A stretch of 11,058 nt of DNA, taken from Christensenella sp. UBA4263 (lineage in GTDB: Bacteria; Bacillota; Clostridia; Christensenellales; Aristaeellaceae). The stretch spans positions 1-11,058 of the forward strand of contig DGWH01000117.1 in assembly GCA_002395225.1 (NCBI GenBank). The letters are read 5' to 3'. Below the pieces are notes generated by a model, which worked only from the letters and a program-made list of their open reading frames with translations, had not been told where the DNA came from and did not search any database. How positions within the stretch are numbered: position 1 is the stretch's first letter; each line of letters starts with the position of its first letter. The position numbers and the translations under genes are program-made. Of the stretch, positions 1 through 5,748 are shown piece after piece.

Positions 1-154
1 AATCTGTCTGTGCTTCCATTGTTCGGCTTAAATATAGTTCCATGCTAATAAAACAGGCAAGCATCAAGATAACCCCAAGGAGCCAGAGGGTCTTTTTTTT
101 TCTTGAATACGTACCAAATTCCTTTCCTAAGCACAGCATCAACAGTTTTGACAT
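1..154 (-). CDS. N-terminus of a membrane protein, partial (runs off left edge)
   Basis: An open frame starts at ATG 154-152 on the minus strand and runs off the window after 51 codons. A good Shine-Dalgarno (GGAGGG) lies about 10 bases upstream of the ATG. The N-terminus is hydrophobic (MSKLLMLCLGKEF), followed by a basic stretch SRKKK at residues 17-21 and a transmembrane segment at about 22-39. The stretch KEFGTYSRKK ahead of the first membrane helix resembles the start of ABC-2 type transporter permeases. That is only an impression from 51 residues and the family cannot be assigned. A run of nine A bases encodes the KKK. It lies downstream of the 118-aa gene on the same strand, 152 bases away. 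Confidence 0.7.
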   Translation of the reverse strand, partial: MSKLLMLCLGKEFGTYSRKKKTLWLLGVILMLACFISMELYLSRTMEAQTD

Positions 155-259
155 TCTCGTTTATCCCTCCGTTAAACCATTTAGCCTGTAAATGCATCAT
201 AACTTATGCCAGCTCCGTGGCAATGTCATTAAATTAGGGACATCAAATTAAATAGACTG

Positions 260-287
260 AGAGCATCTGTATAAAAGCAGATGCTCT
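260..287 (-). terminator. Hairpin after the 118-aa gene, possible terminator
   Basis: Ten-base perfect arms AGAGCATCTG (260-269) and CAGATGCTCT (278-287) enclose an 8-base loop. The hairpin lies 20 bases past the stop of the minus-strand 118-aa gene. Read on the minus strand it is followed by CAGTCTATTTAATTTG, which is U-rich but not a clean U tract. It is therefore a plausible but imperfect intrinsic terminator. The rest of 155-306 shows only the ribosome binding site of the next gene. Confidence 0.5.
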
Positions 288-306
288 TCTTGCATCCAAT
301 GTGCTG

Positions 307-663
307 TCAAATACTCGATTGTACGTTAGCTAGATCACGAATATTGCTGATTATTTTGAGTAAACGTTTATTTTCCGCTGACAGCTTTTCTATCAACTTA
401 CGTTGAGAAACGATTGTTTCATTAGCAGATTGAGTGTTTTCTTCTGACGATTGTGCAGATTCAACAGTTTCTTCTCCAAGCTTGCTTCGATTTCGTTTAC
501 CGTCCGTTTCCTTTGGCACGATTTCTCCTGTAATTGGATCAACTCGCCCCAAATAAGTTCGCTTACTCTTCGGTCTTTTAGAAACAGGGTCACGAAATGC
601 CGTCTGAAGATAGGCATAAACGACACCTGTTTTTTTGTTGGTTTGATAAACGGTAAATGACAA
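307..663 (-). CDS. Small protein with transposase-like N-terminal domain and C-terminal coiled coil
   Basis: A 118-aa protein read from TTG 663-661. GGGAG sits about 9 bases upstream of the TTG, and no ATG or GTG in frame fits better. Residues 1-52 (MSFTVYQTNKKTGVVYAY, then SKRTYLGRVDPITGEIVPK) have the look of the N-terminal segment of IS4/IS1634-like DDE transposases, where a 'KRTYLGKxDPxTGE' stretch is common. The gene then departs from a transposase: a charged Ser/Glu-rich linker (about 53-85) leads to a leucine-rich heptad region (about 86-113, LIEKLSAENKRLLKIISNIR) that should form a coiled coil. There is no DDE catalytic domain. The start of the gene at the right edge of the window has a related N-terminus. 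It could be a DNA-binding derivative of a transposase or a truncated element; I favour a stand-alone gene because the coiled coil is intact and a hairpin follows. Confidence 0.65.
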   Translation of the reverse strand: MSFTVYQTNKKTGVVYAYLQTAFRDPVSKRPKSKRTYLGRVDPITGEIVPKETDGKRNRSKLGEETVESAQSSEENTQSANETIVSQRKLIEKLSAENKRLLKIISNIRDLANVQSSI

Positions 664-684
664 TATCCATCTCTCCCTTCACAT

Positions 685-724
685 GCAATATTCTATATTA
701 CACACGATGAAAAAGCAATATTCT
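685..724. repeat. Two direct copies of GCAATATTCT
   Basis: GCAATATTCT occurs at 685-694 and 715-724, exactly 30 bases apart, upstream of the minus-strand 118-aa gene. Spacing of about three helical turns would place both on the same face of DNA, so protein binding is possible. This is inference only. Confidence 0.45.
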
Positions 725-744
725 CTTTATCACGCAAATGGGAA

Positions 745-774
745 AAAACTAGCGAAAACTAGCGAAAAAGCTTG
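745..774. repeat. Tandem 10-bp repeat AAAACTAGCG
   Basis: AAAACTAGCG is perfectly repeated at 745-754 and 755-764. A weaker third unit, AAAAAGCTTG, follows at 765-774 and runs into the proposed -35 box of the plus-strand 220-aa gene. The one-turn period suggests an operator or a phased A-tract bend between two divergent genes. Confidence 0.5.
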
Positions 775-801
775 AAAAATAGGGATTTTCCTCTTTATAG
801 T
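772..801 (+). promoter_or_regulatory. Probable sigma-A promoter of the 220-aa gene
   Basis: TTGAAA (772-777) and TATAGT (796-801) are separated by 18 bases. Transcription would start near 808 and leave a leader of about 75 bases before ATG 882. The ribosome binding site AAAGGAGG is at 866-873. The -35 box overlaps the degenerate third unit of the tandem repeat. Confidence 0.5.
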
Positions 802-881
802 AATGCATAATAAGCGCATAATTACAATGGACTACCAGCTATATTATTCGGCCGTTCTGCATTACAAAGGAGGAAAACATT

Positions 882-1544
882 ATGTTAAACCCTGTATATC
901 TCAAACGTCAGCCTGAACAACCCAATAGCGGAACTGATCCGAAAATACCCTCTGGGATAATAGGGAAACCATTCTCAAGTGAATCTGGAAAAGCTTCATC
1001 AGACATAACAATCGGGAATTTCGCAAAACTGATTGGTCAGAATGTTAAAGCGATGTTCCTGATTGAACACGGTTATTACTGGAGGCCAGATGAGAACTAT
1101 ATCTTTTGCAAAGGCGAACAGCCTGCAGAACCATCTCGTTCTCAAAAACGCAAATTACGTAGAATGGCTCAAAAGCAGAGGCTGGAAGAGAAAGAACGTC
1201 TGAAATCTCGATGGAGAAGTTTATATCGCAAACTTTGTCGGAATGATTCGGATTTCACTTGGAAAGACGATTCGCCATCCGACAATTCTTTGGAAGAAAC
1301 GGGCGAGAAGAATGCACATGTCGAATCCGTAAACAAGGAATTCACATATTCATGCAAAGAGGCGGATGAGATCCGTGATGCTCTGCATGCACTTGGTTCA
1401 AATGGGATTCTCCGATTCCTTGGTTGGTCTATCGAACACATAGCAGATGATATTCTGTCAAATCCGGATCTGTTGAGGCTAAATTTGGTCCACAGAGCTG
1501 TTCCGGCATGCCAACCTGAAGCTGTCCAGAGACTTTTGAGGTAA
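882..1544 (+). CDS. Unrecognised basic protein, 220 aa
   Basis: ATG at 882 follows a full AAAGGAGG site with an 8-base gap, so the gene is very likely expressed. I do not recognise the family. Residues 1-45 look disordered (Pro, Ser, Gly). A compact segment at about 46-78 contains FAKLIGQNVKAMFLIEHGYY. A strongly basic Arg/Lys helix follows at about 84-120 (SQKRKLRRMAQKQRLEEKER), then an acidic Ser/Asn linker. The C-terminal part (about 155-220, HALGSNGILRFLGWSIEHIA) appears helical and ends PEAVQRLLR. There is no signal peptide or membrane segment. The basic helix would suit nucleic-acid binding. It lies divergent to the transposase-like 118-aa gene and in AT-rich DNA, so it may belong to an acquired segment. 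The last base of its stop codon is the first base of the terminator palindrome. Confidence 0.65.
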   Translation: MLNPVYLKRQPEQPNSGTDPKIPSGIIGKPFSSESGKASSDITIGNFAKLIGQNVKAMFLIEHGYYWRPDENYIFCKGEQPAEPSRSQKRKLRRMAQKQRLEEKERLKSRWRSLYRKLCRNDSDFTWKDDSPSDNSLEETGEKNAHVESVNKEFTYSCKEADEIRDALHALGSNGILRFLGWSIEHIADDILSNPDLLRLNLVHRAVPACQPEAVQRLLR

Positions 1545-1577
1545 AAACAGGAAGACGGTATACCGTCTTCCTGTTTT
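1544..1577. terminator. Bidirectional terminator, 34-bp perfect palindrome
   Basis: Positions 1544-1560 (AAAACAGGAAGACGGTA) and 1561-1577 (TACCGTCTTCCTGTTTT) are exact reverse complements with no spacer. Each strand gives a GC-rich stem preceded by A bases and ending in UUUU. This suits termination of both the plus-strand 220-aa gene and the convergent purA, whose stop codon is at 1634-1636. Confidence 0.85.
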
Positions 1578-1633
1578 CGCATTGTTCTCAAATTATCATC
1601 ATATTGTCCATGAGATCTGTTTCCCATCCGAAA

Positions 1634-2935
1634 TCAGCAGATCACCGGCGGCAAATCAGATTTGCGGTAGATCATTTCCTGACGGCGCGGGCCGTTTGAA
1701 ACCATGGTAATCGGACAGCAGATGAGCTTTTCCAGATACTCCACATAGCGGCGGCAGTTTTCCGGCAGGTCCTCATACCGGGTCACTCCCCGGACATCCG
1801 ATTTCCAGCCGGGCAGCACTTCGTATACCGGCGTACACTTTTCCAGCATCGGCGTCACAGGGAAGCGATCCACACGTTTTCCTTCATACTCGTAGGCCAC
1901 GCATACCGGGATCTCATCCAGATAGCCCAGTACATCCAGATTCGTCAGTGCCACCTCCGTAGCTCCCTGAATCTCACAGCCATAACGGGTTGCCACAGCA
2001 TCAAACCAGCCAACACGGCGCGGCCTGCCTGTCTTGGCACCGTATTCGCCGTGATCACCGCCGCGGCGGCGAAGCTCTTCCGCTTCATCGCCAAACAGTT
2101 CCGTGGTAAAGGGACCGGCGCCGACGCAGGAGGAATAGGCCTTCGTCACTGCCGTAATGTCACGGATGGACCACACGGGGACCCCTGCACCAACCGGTGC
2201 ATAGCCTGCCAGCGGCGAAGAGGAGGTAACCATGGGATAGATGCCATGATCCGGATCACGAAGCGTTCCCAGTTGTCCCTCCAGCAGAATATTTTTGCCG
2301 TCACGGACTGCATTCATCAGGATTTCATCCGTATCTGCCACGTACGGACGAATCTTTTCAGCCAGACCGGTGAGCTTTTCAATCAGTGCCTCCACATCCA
2401 CCGGATCCTTGTGATAAAGGCCGGTCATCAGGGCATTCTTGATATCCAGCGCGTGGGTCAGCTTCTCACGCAGCACCTCCGGATAATACAGCTGACAGAC
2501 CTGAATGCCGATCTTCTGGTATTTGTCCCCGTAGAACGGTGCAATGCCGGATTTGGTGGATCCGAAAGAAGCCTTTCCGAGGCGTTCCTCCTCATAGCAG
2601 TCCAGCAGGATGTGATAGGGCATCAGCACCTGTGCACGTTCCGAAATCGCAATTTTGGGTTCCGGTACCCCCATCTTCCTTACATCTGCCAGTTCATTCA
2701 AAAAGGCCTCTATGTCAAATGCGACACCCGGTCCGAGGATGTTGAGTACGTTCGGATTACAGATTCCGCTGGGCAGAAGATGAAGAGCAAAACGTCCGTA
2801 TTCATTGATTATGGTATGTCCGGCATTTGCGCCTCCCTGGAAGCGAACCACGATATCCGCATTCACCGCAAGAAGATCCGTAATTTTCCCTTTTCCCTCG
2901 TCGCCCCAGTTGGCGCCTACGATGGTATGTACCAT
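1634..2935 (-). CDS. purA: Adenylosuccinate synthetase
   Basis: Cytosolic enzyme that joins IMP and aspartate with GTP to form adenylosuccinate, the first committed step from IMP to AMP. Length (433 aa) is normal. The GTP loop ANWGDEGKGK is at residues 8-17, with the catalytic Asp (D12) and Lys (K15), and the catalytic His is in GGANAGHT (H40). Other family blocks are GSTKSGIAPFY (125-135), EGQLGTLRDPDHGIYP (219-234), GAKTGRPRRVGW (299-310), LTNLDVLGYLDEIPVC (330-345) and SNGPRR (413-418). Several blocks differ from the E. coli wording (for example GIAP for GIGP, GAKTGR for GATTGR) but match my memory of clostridial PurA. The start is supported by AAAGGAG about 7 bases upstream. It has its own promoter about 90 bases upstream and no other purine gene in the window. 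Confidence 0.97.
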   Translation of the reverse strand: MVHTIVGANWGDEGKGKITDLLAVNADIVVRFQGGANAGHTIINEYGRFALHLLPSGICNPNVLNILGPGVAFDIEAFLNELADVRKMGVPEPKIAISERAQVLMPYHILLDCYEEERLGKASFGSTKSGIAPFYGDKYQKIGIQVCQLYYPEVLREKLTHALDIKNALMTGLYHKDPVDVEALIEKLTGLAEKIRPYVADTDEILMNAVRDGKNILLEGQLGTLRDPDHGIYPMVTSSSPLAGYAPVGAGVPVWSIRDITAVTKAYSSCVGAGPFTTELFGDEAEELRRRGGDHGEYGAKTGRPRRVGWFDAVATRYGCEIQGATEVALTNLDVLGYLDEIPVCVAYEYEGKRVDRFPVTPMLEKCTPVYEVLPGWKSDVRGVTRYEDLPENCRRYVEYLEKLICCPITMVSNGPRRQEMIYRKSDLPPVIC

Positions 2936-2954
2936 GTATATGCTCCTTTCAGCC

Positions 2955-3006
2955 GCCGGTCATCCGGCAGAGAAACTTAATTCTTTCACATACCGCAGCC
3001 GGTATG
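2955..3006 (-). promoter_or_regulatory. purA leader with two hairpins
   Basis: The leader between the promoter and purA can fold into two stems: CATACCG/CGGTATG (2989-2995 with 3000-3006, 4-base loop) and GCCGG/CCGGC (2955-2959 with 2964-2968, 4-base loop). The second stem ends only 5 bases from the Shine-Dalgarno (AAAGGAG, 2943-2949). They may tune translation or mRNA stability. I see no purine riboswitch core and no U tract typical of an attenuator. Confidence 0.4.
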
Positions 3007-3024
3007 CACATTTCTTGCCCGCGT

Positions 3025-3053
3025 ATCTTACATGATTCCAACTGCGTTGTCAA
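3025..3053 (-). promoter_or_regulatory. purA promoter, sigma-A type
   Basis: On the minus strand TTGACA (3053-3048) is followed after exactly 17 bases by TAAGAT (3030-3025). The -35 is perfect and the -10 is five of six. It starts just beyond the stop of the zinc-ribbon gene, so purA is transcribed independently of the genes upstream. Confidence 0.8.
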
Positions 3054-3067
3054 TGACGCCCGGAGAG

Positions 3068-4036
3068 TTACCAGTCCGAATCCCAGTCCGTACTGCTGCT
3101 GTCCCAGGAATCATAATCCGACGATGAGGTGTGGCTTTCCTCCTCCGCCTGAATATCCGCCCAGGCCTGAGAGTCATAAAAGTCTCCGTATTCCCAGCTG
3201 CTGTCATAGTCCTCCCCGAGATAATAGTCATCATAGGATCCATCATCCATGAGCATGCTCACCAGATACCAGTCCGCAATGCCATCCGAGTAATACCAGT
3301 CAGATCCGTAACGGTAGTACATCCCGTCGTCATTCATCCGATAGTACCCGTCGTGGGAATGCTTGATGTGATTATACCCATAGTAGAGAATGCAGATGAT
3401 AATAAAGACCACCACTGCAATCCGGAAAAAATAGTCTTTCTGCCGGTTCGGCCTCCTGCGCGTCATGCCCCGTCCCTGGGGACGTCCGTCCGGCCAGATA
3501 TTCCGCGCATGACACTCCTCCAGCAGTTTATTGTACAGTTCCCGCACCCCATAGGCCTCATCCGGTCCGCTGTAGCGAACCGCGCGGTTGCCGTTGGCTT
3601 TGTTCTTGTACACCACCACATGATCCCCGTCACGGTAGATTCCGAATGCCCTGGGATACTTATAATCCTCCCCGATGAAAAAGCGCATCCGTGCCAGCTG
3701 CATTTCATGATAGGCACAGTAGGCTTTCAGTTCTTCAATCGTCTTTGGAATCTCGCCGGAAGCCGGGTTATAGCCCGTCACGCTTTCAGCCCCGGACGTC
3801 TTCCCGTCCGTCTCTGCCGGTTTCCCGGAATTCTCCGGCATATGCGGCACATTCGTCTCAGGAACCGTTTTAGGAACCGGCTCCTGAACCGGTTCCGCTG
3901 TGCGTACCTCCGCAGCCGGTTCCGTCTCCGGCGTTTCCCCCATCTGCTCCGGGTCAATCGCCAGACCGCACCTGGGGCAAACTTTTTCATCCGGCAGAAG
4001 CAGCATGCCGCACGACGGACATCTGTCTTTCATCAT
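3068..4036 (-). CDS. Membrane-anchored zinc-ribbon protein with acidic aromatic C-terminus
   Basis: A 322-aa protein with a clear modular order. An N-terminal zinc ribbon (C6-x2-C9 and C20-x2-C23, in RCPSCG and VCPRCG) is followed by a Pro/Glu/Thr-rich disordered linker (about 30-92). A folded cytoplasmic domain spans about 96-182 and contains IGEDYKYPRAFGIYRDGDHVV and VRYSGPDEAYGVRELYNKLL. After a basic stop-transfer stretch (RRRPNRQKD, 193-201) comes one transmembrane helix (about 202-221). The extracellular tail (222-322) is extremely rich in Asp, Tyr, Ser and Trp and ends DSSSTDWDSDW. The zinc ribbon should be inside and the tail outside. No enzyme motif is visible. The start at 4036 and the next codon (also Met) are equally served by AGAAGGGAT upstream. 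The function is unknown; a role as membrane scaffold or sensor is only a guess. Confidence 0.8.
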   Translation of the reverse strand: MMKDRCPSCGMLLLPDEKVCPRCGLAIDPEQMGETPETEPAAEVRTAEPVQEPVPKTVPETNVPHMPENSGKPAETDGKTSGAESVTGYNPASGEIPKTIEELKAYCAYHEMQLARMRFFIGEDYKYPRAFGIYRDGDHVVVYKNKANGNRAVRYSGPDEAYGVRELYNKLLEECHARNIWPDGRPQGRGMTRRRPNRQKDYFFRIAVVVFIIICILYYGYNHIKHSHDGYYRMNDDGMYYRYGSDWYYSDGIADWYLVSMLMDDGSYDDYYLGEDYDSSWEYGDFYDSQAWADIQAEEESHTSSSDYDSWDSSSTDWDSDW

Positions 4037-4251
4037 CCTATCCCTTCTCTCTTGTTTGAAAAAACATTAAATCTGAACCATCCCCGTCTTCTCCGGGGCA
4101 TCTGATTCCAGTTCGTTTAACCCCTCTGTTTATACGCAGCACCCCGCCCCCGGGCAGTCGTTCTGTTCATTCATCCGGCGCCCCGCTGTCAACACCTGAC
4201 ACGCAATTCCCGTTCGGCTTGTCCGATCCGGTCAATGCAGACGGGCCTTTT

Positions 4252-4536
4252 TCAGTCAAAAACACCCTCAAAGCCGGTTGTTTCCAGAATGCTGCGGATA
4301 TTCTCATTCAGATGAATCAGCTGGAGCCGTCTGCCCGCACCCAGTGCCTTATGCATAATCAGAAGGACACGCAGTCCTGCCGACGAGATGTAGTCAAGGT
4401 TTTTCATGTCAATGATAATCCTGCGGATGTCCCGGCCATCTGTCGTTTCCCTGTACAGGGCAAGAAGGGACGGGGCCGTCAGTGTATCCACACGCCCGGA
4501 AAGCGCAACTTCAAGTGTCCCGTCAATGCATGCCAT
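4252..4536 (-). CDS. STAS-domain protein, anti-sigma-factor-antagonist-like (start uncertain, possibly fused upstream)
   Basis: A compact STAS domain of the SpoIIAA/RsbV type. TLEVALSGRVDTLTAPSL (residues 7-24) is the first strand and helix. IDMKNLDYISSAGLRVLL (42-59) is the signature loop, and S52 aligns with the serine of SpoIIAA that a partner kinase phosphorylates. Such proteins release sigma factors or act in partner-switching cascades. No sigma factor, anti-sigma kinase or phosphatase is seen nearby. The ATG at 4536 has no good ribosome binding site. The same frame stays open upstream to a stop near 4618-4620 and encodes KNFSAQMACIDGT, which looks like the missing first STAS strand. The true N-terminus therefore probably lies within or is joined to the overlapping methyltransferase frame. 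Confidence 0.8.
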   Translation of the reverse strand: MACIDGTLEVALSGRVDTLTAPSLLALYRETTDGRDIRRIIIDMKNLDYISSAGLRVLLIMHKALGAGRRLQLIHLNENIRSILETTGFEGVFD

Positions 4537-5354
4537 CTGTGCGCTGAAATTCTTTTCCTCACAGGAACGTTCGGAGATTGTCCTTCTCCGGGCGTCATCA
4601 CCCAGAGATTCACCTTTTTAAAGACCTCCCGCACGGCTTGTTTTTTCTCATCCGACATCTGTTCAAGTGAATGAAGCTGTTCCGGCAGGTAATCATAAAG
4701 GGGAACCTTTTCAACGCGCAGCCCCATCTCCCCGACAAAGTGTTCCGCTTCATTTTCGTCAAAAAACCGGTTTTCCACCCGGAAGAGTCCGGCTGTTTTC
4801 CGGGCAATCTGGCCGCGAACCGCCTCATCTTCCCCTTCCATCAGCACCTCAAGGATCCGATTCTGCCCCTTTACCAGTTCATTATCCATCGTGATCCATT
4901 TTCCTCCGAATTCAAGGAGGAGGCGCCGCATGTGCATGAATACCTGCTCCAGCTCGGACTGGGTCAGATTCATCAGCATTCCTTCCGTGGTGATCAGCAG
5001 ACCTTCTTTGGGATCACGGTTAACCTGGTCGATGCTTCCCCGCCGGCCCGGTTCTTTTTCCCCTGTCAGTGCACGAACCAGTGAGGTGTAATTGGTTGCA
5101 TCCACCGCATGATAACTGATGCGCTCATTCCCCCGGATCAGTTCGCGCACCGCGGGTGCCACCGCATCAATGACCGCCGGCAGGTCCATGCCAAAGTAGC
5201 GGATATCCTCTCTTGAAAAACGGATGCCCCTGGAGGTATAGCCGCAGGGAAGATCGACGGTTCGGCTGAAACCGCTTTCCAGAATCAGCCTGTTTGCCGC
5301 TGAAAAACGTGCCTCGATCATGATATTAAACCCGGGCCGCAGCTTCTGGAGCAC
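4479..5354 (-). CDS. LCMT-like class I SAM-dependent methyltransferase
   Basis: A 291-aa protein read from GTG 5354, 3 bases after the stop of the 61-aa gene, with GGAG about 12 bases upstream. MIEARFSAANRLILESG (12-28) leads into the SAM loop VDLPCGYTSRGI (33-44). Next come the motif II acid in FGMDLPAVIDA (D57) and the motif III acid in HAVDATNY (D85). LLITTEGMLMNLT (119-131) matches the 'xxEGxxxYL' block of the leucine-carboxyl/polyketide O-methyltransferase (LCMT, TcmP) family. The substrate cannot be read from sequence. The last 30 or so residues (about 262-291) look unlike a methyltransferase tail and overlap the STAS frame by 58 bases. The STAS frame carries recognisable domain sequence there and this one does not. 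A single-base change in this stretch may have split a methyltransferase-STAS fusion; otherwise the two are translationally coupled overlapping genes. Confidence 0.8.
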   Translation of the reverse strand: MLQKLRPGFNIMIEARFSAANRLILESGFSRTVDLPCGYTSRGIRFSREDIRYFGMDLPAVIDAVAPAVRELIRGNERISYHAVDATNYTSLVRALTGEKEPGRRGSIDQVNRDPKEGLLITTEGMLMNLTQSELEQVFMHMRRLLLEFGGKWITMDNELVKGQNRILEVLMEGEDEAVRGQIARKTAGLFRVENRFFDENEAEHFVGEMGLRVEKVPLYDYLPEQLHSLEQMSDEKKQAVREVFKKVNLWVMTPGEGQSPNVPVRKRISAHRWHALTGHLKLRFPGVWIH

Positions 5355-5357
5355 AAA

Positions 5358-5543
5358 TTACTTCATCTCCGGCGTCATTCCTTCTCCGGCCGGTATCGAC
5401 ATTCCGCTTTGGATGTCCATCTTCTCCATGAGCACCCCGGCATCCGTATCGCCCAGCTCCGACATCACCTGCAGACAGGCTTTGGCCGTATTAAACACCG
5501 GGTTCACTTCTTCTCTCAGTTTTTCTGTTCCGCGGTCGGACAT
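5358..5543 (-). CDS. Small unrecognised protein, first gene of the methyltransferase-STAS operon
   Basis: A 61-aa protein starting at ATG 5543 with GGAGG about 8 bases upstream, stronger than the sites of the two genes that follow. It is acidic and mostly helical in appearance (EKLREEVNPVFNTAKACLQV), with a Met/Gly/Pro-rich tail ending GMTPEMK. It has no signal peptide, cysteine pair or membrane helix. Its stop is 3 bases before the methyltransferase GTG, so the two are likely co-translated and may work together. I do not recognise the family. Confidence 0.65.
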   Translation of the reverse strand: MSDRGTEKLREEVNPVFNTAKACLQVMSELGDTDAGVLMEKMDIQSGMSIPAGEGMTPEMK

Positions 5544-5584
5544 TCTGTTTTCCTCCGCTGTTTGATCATGGACATTCCCAACAC

Positions 5585-5620
5585 TTTTTCAAAGCAGCTT
5601 TTCCCGTCTGCTTTGAAAAA
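5585..5620. repeat. Perfect 13-bp inverted repeat
   Basis: TTTTTCAAAGCAG (5585-5597) and CTGCTTTGAAAAA (5608-5620) are exact reverse complements around a 10-base loop. The U bases are on the 5' arm and the A bases on the 3' arm on either strand, the reverse of an intrinsic terminator. It lies between the HipA-like gene and the 61-aa gene, 4 bases from a composite hairpin repeat. Confidence 0.7.
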
Positions 5621-5624
5621 CGGA

Positions 5625-5690
5625 CCTGTCGCGCAACGACAGATTATCAAATTCAGGCCAAAGCGAAACCGCTCCGACAAAAGAGGAACA
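5625..5690 (+). repeat. Diverged single copy of the composite hairpin repeat
   Basis: CTGTCGCGCAACGACAG (5626-5642) is identical to the core of the middle copy at 9616-9632 and forms a 6-bp stem with a 5-base loop. It is followed by ATCAAATTCAGGCC and then GCTCCGACAAAAGAGG, which match the later parts of the units at 9613-9789 in the same order. The second palindrome of those units (CAGGCCTCA/TGAGGCCTG) is broken here. Confidence 0.8.
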
Positions 5691-5748
5691 CTGTGTTTCA
5701 GAAAGATAAACGTCGTTTTAAAAAGCCGATTCAATTCCATTTTCCGGG

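Noticed and set aside
2051..2980. Long plus-strand open frame opposite purA
   Set aside because: It is antisense to a well-conserved enzyme, has no ribosome binding site and its composition (His, Arg, Gln rich) is typical of a shadow frame.
2936..3067. Purine riboswitch before purA
   Set aside because: The leader of about 85 bases has two simple hairpins but no three-way junction or the conserved purine-aptamer core.
3131..4105. Long plus-strand open frame opposite the zinc-ribbon gene
   Set aside because: The minus-strand protein has clear CxxC pairs and a membrane helix; the opposite frame is Arg/Pro/Val-rich without a start site.
4600..4632. Programmed -1 frameshift at the TTTAAAAAG stretch in the methyltransferase
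   Set aside because: In the zero frame the heptamer is T-AAA-AAG, which does not fit X-XXY-YYZ, and the methyltransferase frame still looks genuine just after it. A mutation or coupled overlap is simpler.
5585..5620. Intrinsic terminator
   Set aside because: The arms run U to A on both strands, so no U tract follows the stem.
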